Of a stretch of 64,000 bases of DNA, positions 60,260 through 64,000 are shown one piece after another. The stretch comes from Noviherbaspirillum saxi (lineage in GTDB: Bacteria > Pseudomonadota > Gammaproteobacteria > Burkholderiales > Burkholderiaceae_D), in contig NZ_QYUO01000001.1 of assembly GCF_003591035.1 (NCBI RefSeq), positions 2,418,001 through 2,482,000 of the forward strand, read 5' to 3'. How positions within the stretch are numbered: the stretch's first letter is position 1; every line of letters starts with the position of its first letter. The position numbers and the translations under genes are program-made. The notes under the pieces are model-generated. The model was not told where the DNA came from. It made no database searches and saw only the letters and a list, made by a program, of their open reading frames with translations.

Positions 60260-60931
60260 ATGCCGATAAATACAGACGAGAAAAGAGAAAGGCTTCTTGT
60301 GATTTTTCCTGATACGGAACGATGCATGACCTCATTACGGCCGACACACGCCGTCGATATCCTTGCCTTTGTCGAAGCACAGGAAATTCCGTCCGATTAT
60401 TTTGAAACGCCTTATTATTTGCAACCCGCGCCAGGCGGCGAAAAGGCATATGCCTTGCTGCGGGAGACCTTGCGTCAGAGCCGCAAGATCGGCATCGCTT
60501 ATGTGGTGATCCGGACCCGCCAGCATCTGGCGGCATTGGTACCCGACGGTCAGTCGCTCGTGCTCAATACCCTGCGCTGGAGCAGCGAATCCGGACAGGC
60601 GCGCCATTTCGGTCTATCGGAGAACGATATGCTTGCCGCGCAGGAACTGGCCATGATGACGGCGCCGGTTGCGTCGCCTGTACGCAGCGGCGGGACCGTA
60701 ACCAGGCATGCGAGCAATTCCGCAGTGCCGCTGGCAAACCTCGAGGAAGCGCCCGAAATTGTGGTGGAAGAACTGGACGATAGCGCGGACGAAGACAATG
60801 CAGCCGACAGCTATTTTGCGGGCTTGCTTAAGCGCAGCATGCATCCGCGCAGTCCTGCAATACGCCATACGCGCACATCACACAGGTTGTCGCCAGGCAC
60901 GAGACGTGGAATGCTCGTTCGGCGCGGATGA
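60260..60931 (+). pseudogene. Truncated Ku-like protein
   Basis: Residues ~30-115 match the core of bacterial Ku (HAVDILAFVEAQEIPSDYF, PYYLQPAPGGEKAYALLRE, YVVIRTRQHLAAL). The N-terminal ~85 residues of a normal Ku, including the MARSIWKGxISFGL start, are missing, and the C-terminal third is unrelated, low-complexity sequence. The frame is open over 223 codons, so a shortened product could be made, but DNA-end ring formation is unlikely. Confidence 0.75.
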
Positions 60932-61022
60932 TGGCAAAACTGTCTGGCCTCTCACAAAACGTATTAAGATGAATTGAAGCAAAATTGGTTATACCTTGGC
61001 GAAGCTGTGATGTTCGGTGTAC

Positions 61023-61050
61023 AGGGCAATGCGAATTGCCCTGCTTTTTT
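61023..61050 (+). terminator. Intrinsic terminator
   Basis: AGGGCAAT-GCGA-ATTGCCCT perfect 8-bp stem followed by GCTTTTTT on the plus strand. It overlaps the end of the convergent DUF421 gene. Confidence 0.82.
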
Positions 61051-61546
61051 ATTGCCGCTTGATCACGCTGATTTCACCATCGGTTTCCATGTAGACGGCT
61101 TTGACGTCATTTAGCGATTCGACGCCTCCCTGGCGCAAACGACTCCATAGTTCTTCTTCGGTAATGAATTCCTTGCGCATGTTCTGCCTGAGCAGACGCC
61201 CCCCTTTCACCAAGGCGAGCGGGCGCGGTTGTACGAGGCGTCGTATCCGGGGATATCGAAAGCATGCCCAGTCCAGCAGTAGATTCCATCCAATCAGGGT
61301 AGTGACCAATGCCATGCCGTCGGTGACAGACGTGTATTCGCCCGACATGGCATTTTGCGCGGCGTCGGCAACGATCACCAGAATCAGCACATCGGCAATG
61401 CCAATAGCGCCGACATCGCGCCGGACCACGAAGCGAAACATCACAAACAAAAACCAGTACATCGTGGTGCCGCGGACAATCAGTTCGGCAAGCGGTACGC
61501 TCAAGCCGAACAGCTCGCCCCAGTCTATGGATGCCAGGCCTTCCAT
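61049..61546 (-). CDS. DUF421/YetF-like membrane protein
   Basis: 165 residues from ATG 61546 behind CAGGGAGG. Two to three N-terminal helices, then the DUF421 domain (RDVGAIGIADVLILVIVADA, FITEEELWSRLRQGGVESL, VKAVYMETDGEISVIKR). Inner-membrane protein; biochemical role unknown. Confidence 0.88.
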   Translation of the reverse strand: MEGLASIDWGELFGLSVPLAELIVRGTTMYWFLFVMFRFVVRRDVGAIGIADVLILVIVADAAQNAMSGEYTSVTDGMALVTTLIGWNLLLDWACFRYPRIRRLVQPRPLALVKGGRLLRQNMRKEFITEEELWSRLRQGGVESLNDVKAVYMETDGEISVIKRQ

Positions 61547-61765
61547 GATGCCTCCCTGATGAGGGTTCAATGAATCGGATCCGATGGAATCTTGCGGGGG
61601 CTGACGCGACAGGCCATGTGCTTGTTAGAGCCGTTTCTGCCCGAGCGGCCAGCAGCGCATAGGAACATTAAAGCATGCCTATACGACAGCCATTTGAATT
61701 GCCTCATAGGACAGATGCACCGATCATGACACGGGTTTACCGGGGCATGGATCGGTGGGGGTCGA

Positions 61766-62191
61766 TCAATTATTTCGGCGTGTGTCGACGTCGCGTTGCA
61801 CGTTGGGGTCGGTATTCGTCCAGCCAGGATCGGCCATCGAAGGCCAGTGAGCCTTGTCAAAGCCCGGCGCATTTCTCAACCGCTCTTGCGACATGTCGAG
61901 TATGAAGCAGCGGCGGTCGGCATCGAGTGTCAATGCACTCCAGGGAATGGCGAACAGCTTGTCGCCGATTCCCATGACCCCGCCGAACGACAGGACTGCA
62001 TAGGCGACGCGGCCACTCGGCACATCGATCATGATTTCTTCGATCTCGCCGAGCCGCTCGTCCACGGTGTTGAACACCTTTTCGCCGCGGAGTGTGTCGG
62101 CGGCCATGACATACGGTCCGGGACCGGAGAAATGTGGTTCGGCACCGATGACTTGTGCGCCGCCAGGATGGGAAGTATGCGTGTCGCTCAT
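61766..62191 (-). CDS. PRC-barrel domain protein
   Basis: 141 residues from ATG 62191 (MSDTHTSHPGG) behind GGAG. PRC barrel in the centre (VDERLGEIEEIMIDVPSGRV, GVMGIGDKLFAIPW) and the tail GFDKAHWPSMADPGW shared with the next gene, so the pair are paralogues. Confidence 0.86.
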   Translation of the reverse strand: MSDTHTSHPGGAQVIGAEPHFSGPGPYVMAADTLRGEKVFNTVDERLGEIEEIMIDVPSGRVAYAVLSFGGVMGIGDKLFAIPWSALTLDADRRCFILDMSQERLRNAPGFDKAHWPSMADPGWTNTDPNVQRDVDTRRNN

Positions 62192-62303
62192 GCGATCTCC
62201 TGTCATCTGAGCGGCGAAGGGTCATATTGATGATCGCCATTCCCTGAAGAGTTCCTCCTACGAGAGAGAAAGAATCCTGCAATGGAAATGTCAAACATCC
62301 TTC

Positions 62304-62891
62304 TTACCGCCCGCTATTTTGCATGTCGCTGCGTGGCCCGGTGCCGGTGCCGGCGGGCGGCGCCGTCGTCGCTGAAGATGGTGCGGGATTCGTCGCTCCG
62401 GACGTCAGCTTGTTGGTGCCGAATGTACCGCGTCCGACCATGCGGCTCCAGTAACGATCGATCTCAGCGCTCCACTTTTCATCTGTCATGTCCGGCCATC
62501 TTGCCTTGTCGAATCCGGGCGCCTGAGTAATGGTTTCACGATCCGCGTGCAGTACATAGTGGCGATTATCGTCATTGGGTTCCAGCGCCTGCCAGGGGAC
62601 TGCGTGAAATTTCCGGCCGACGCCCATCACGCCGCCAAAGCTGATGACGGCGTAAGCAATCTCTCCCCGGCCGCTGTCCAGAATCAGATCCTGGATCGTC
62701 CCGACCTTTTTGTCCTTGGGATCGCGCACGGAAGTACCGATGATTTTCGACCCGCGATACAGCTGATTGTATTCTGCGCTTTTGGCCGTTCGGGTCGTGG
62801 CGGGCGGATTGGCATCCGATGATGCGGGCGCGGCCTGAGCCGCCAGCGGCAGCAGCGCGGCCAACGCGAATGCCGAAATGCTTGATTTCAT
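62304..62891 (-). CDS. Secreted PRC-barrel protein
   Basis: 195 residues from ATG 62891 behind GGAGGG. Signal peptide MKSSISAFALAALLPLAAQA; PRC barrel with GVMGVGRKFHAVPWQALEP; tail GFDKARWPDMTDEKW. Periplasmic paralogue of the 61766 gene; 110 bases separate them. Confidence 0.87.
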   Translation of the reverse strand: MKSSISAFALAALLPLAAQAAPASSDANPPATTRTAKSAEYNQLYRGSKIIGTSVRDPKDKKVGTIQDLILDSGRGEIAYAVISFGGVMGVGRKFHAVPWQALEPNDDNRHYVLHADRETITQAPGFDKARWPDMTDEKWSAEIDRYWSRMVGRGTFGTNKLTSGATNPAPSSATTAPPAGTGTGPRSDMQNSGR

Positions 62892-63005
62892 GGCTCCCTC
62901 CAACGGTATCGGTTGCAGGCGCAATCCTGTTGCAGCAGGGCTGCCGGCCTGCTCGCCGCCCGCCTGTTCAATTTGACCCGCCGGAGGTAGCGCCGTTCCC
63001 GATGG

Positions 63006-64000
63006 CTATTCGACCGCCACCGCACTCTTCTTCTCTACCCATTTCACCGCTTCGGCAGCCTTCTTGCCGGCGATGAACGCATGATCCGAATTGTAGTACT
63101 CCCATTCGCTGTAGCGTCCTGCCAGGGTGATGTCGTACATCGCCAGCCATGACTTGATGGTCTCCACATTCTTTGCGCGCGCATGGTCGTACACCACGTA
63201 GGCGTAGGGCATGTCGACTTCGCCGGCAACGATGATCTCGTCGTCTTCGCGGAACATGCCGACCTTGACGCAATCCCGGATGCAACGATCGATCAGCTCT
63301 TGGCCGCTCATAGGCAAGGGTTTCCAGGTCGGCGAATATGTGATCTCGCAGGTAATGCCGAATCCGCCCGGCGGATTGCATTCGGGACTGGCGTTTCCCT
63401 GCACAAAAATGCGGTGGAAAATCGTGTCCTCGGGATAGTAGATCCAGTGCTTGTCGGTGATGTTTTCACGCGCCACACCAAGATTGACGCAGCGGACCGA
63501 AATATGTTTCAGGTCCGCAGCGGCCTGACGTACCTCGTCCGGTGCTTCGTCGCCGATCATCCTGATCAGCTGCGGCAACGGCATGGTACTGATCAGATTC
63601 TCATATTCGTAACGGCGGCCATCGGCCAGTGTGATCAGGTGCTGGCGCGGCGAAACACTCACGACATCGGCATTGAGTTCTATCGTGCCCTTGATGTGCG
63701 GGACAAAGCCCGACATCAAGGCCTGGAAGCCGCCGCGCAAGGGATAGCCGAAGCGTGCATTCGGCCCCATCGGCCTGGGGACCGGTTCCAGTGCGCCGCT
63801 GATCATTTCTTCCAGATTCGGCAGCGGGACCCGGCCGCCCAGCCACGACGTTTCCATTTCGGTCAGAGGCACGGCCCACAGCTTGCGGTTGTAGGGAATG
63901 GCAAAGTGCTTGGCGATGCCGGCGCCCCATACCTGGTAGATGAATTCTTCAAAGTTCGCCGGACCGCGCTTGTCCAGCGCAGCCACATTCGATGCGGATA
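63006..64000 (-). CDS. FAD-dependent UGM/protoporphyrinogen-oxidase-like protein (partial)
   Basis: 331 residues visible; the frame stays open to the window edge, so the N-terminal FAD-binding part is outside. ANFEEFIYQVWGAGIAKHF, YPLRGGFQALM and the C-terminal DMPYAYVVYDHAR and GRYSEWEYYNSDHAFIAG fit the NAD(P)/FAD amine-oxidase group near UDP-galactopyranose mutase. It could belong to sugar or carotenoid-like chemistry; substrate unknown. Confidence 0.82.
   Translation of the reverse strand, partial: SASNVAALDKRGPANFEEFIYQVWGAGIAKHFAIPYNRKLWAVPLTEMETSWLGGRVPLPNLEEMISGALEPVPRPMGPNARFGYPLRGGFQALMSGFVPHIKGTIELNADVVSVSPRQHLITLADGRRYEYENLISTMPLPQLIRMIGDEAPDEVRQAAADLKHISVRCVNLGVARENITDKHWIYYPEDTIFHRIFVQGNASPECNPPGGFGITCEITYSPTWKPLPMSGQELIDRCIRDCVKVGMFREDDEIIVAGEVDMPYAYVVYDHARAKNVETIKSWLAMYDITLAGRYSEWEYYNSDHAFIAGKKAAEAVKWVEKKSAVAVE

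Noticed and set aside
1..64000. CRISPR array or insertion sequence
   Set aside because: No regularly spaced repeat-spacer pattern and no transposase frame or terminal inverted repeats were found by reading both strands.

Overview
The window is DNA from a betaproteobacterium, most likely Burkholderiales and probably Oxalobacteraceae. The genus is inferred from protein style only: PilU, DUF883/holin/YqjK trio, entericidin, PRC-barrel and carbamoyltransferase/GT cluster genes. It has two parts: a partial temperate prophage (about 1-30,270) and the host chromosome beyond the tRNA-His gene (30,271-64,000).

Prophage. The layout mirrors phage lambda. A repressor (13219-13926) sits at one edge of an immunity region. 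A leftward promoter at 13154-13183 drives a ~12.6 kb early operon: Cro/YdaS-like protein, an intrinsic terminator in the lambda tR1 position, a CII-like (CP76) regulator, winged-helix proteins, a phage sliding clamp, a helicase-methyltransferase fusion, a PAPS-reductase-like protein, a Ref-type nuclease, a replication protein, a VRR-NUC nuclease, an HD hydrolase and a last gene in the position of Q, closed by a terminator at 462-498. A rightward promoter at 18322-18351 drives a second ~11 kb operon: many small genes, RdgC, a repeat-bearing cytosine methyltransferase, more small genes, a DUF4224 excisionase and a tyrosine integrase. Both promoters carry 16-bp operators (GTNTAG-N4-CTANAC) repeated every 24 bp, one over each -35 and one over each -10. 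Between the two operator regions lies AT-richer cargo: a secreted protein, a HipA-like kinase with a partner protein, and a BrnT/BrnA toxin-antitoxin pair. Integration was evidently at the 3' end of tRNA-His. The left end of the prophage, with head, tail and lysis genes, is outside the window.

Chromosome 30.3-49.9 kb. This holds lipoproteins, an HDOD protein coupled to a PAS-PAS-GGDEF-EAL protein, a stress protein, a DSD1-type PLP enzyme, PilU, a DUF883/holin-like/YqjK-like envelope trio and an entericidin. It also holds a four-gene operon of C39-like peptidase, RimK-like ATP-grasp ligase, GCS2 ligase and N-formylglutamate amidohydrolase, followed by an AstE-like deacylase, a GFA protein, a GST, a ferredoxin, a hydrolase and an FAD-Rieske oxidoreductase.

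Chromosome 50-61 kb is a ruined glycan (probably heptose-containing) biosynthesis cluster. Fragments remain of an NAD-dependent epimerase, a carbamoyltransferase, an ABC exporter, two GT4 glycosyltransferases, an SDR and a GT9 heptosyltransferase. Most keep their N- and C-terminal ends but have lost the middle. A GT2 and a GmhB-like phosphatase are intact. Among the fragments are intact envelope-stress genes (PRC-barrel proteins, MscS, glycine-zipper lipoprotein, hemerythrin, DUF421) and a truncated ku. The window ends inside an FAD-dependent UGM/protoporphyrinogen-oxidase-like gene.
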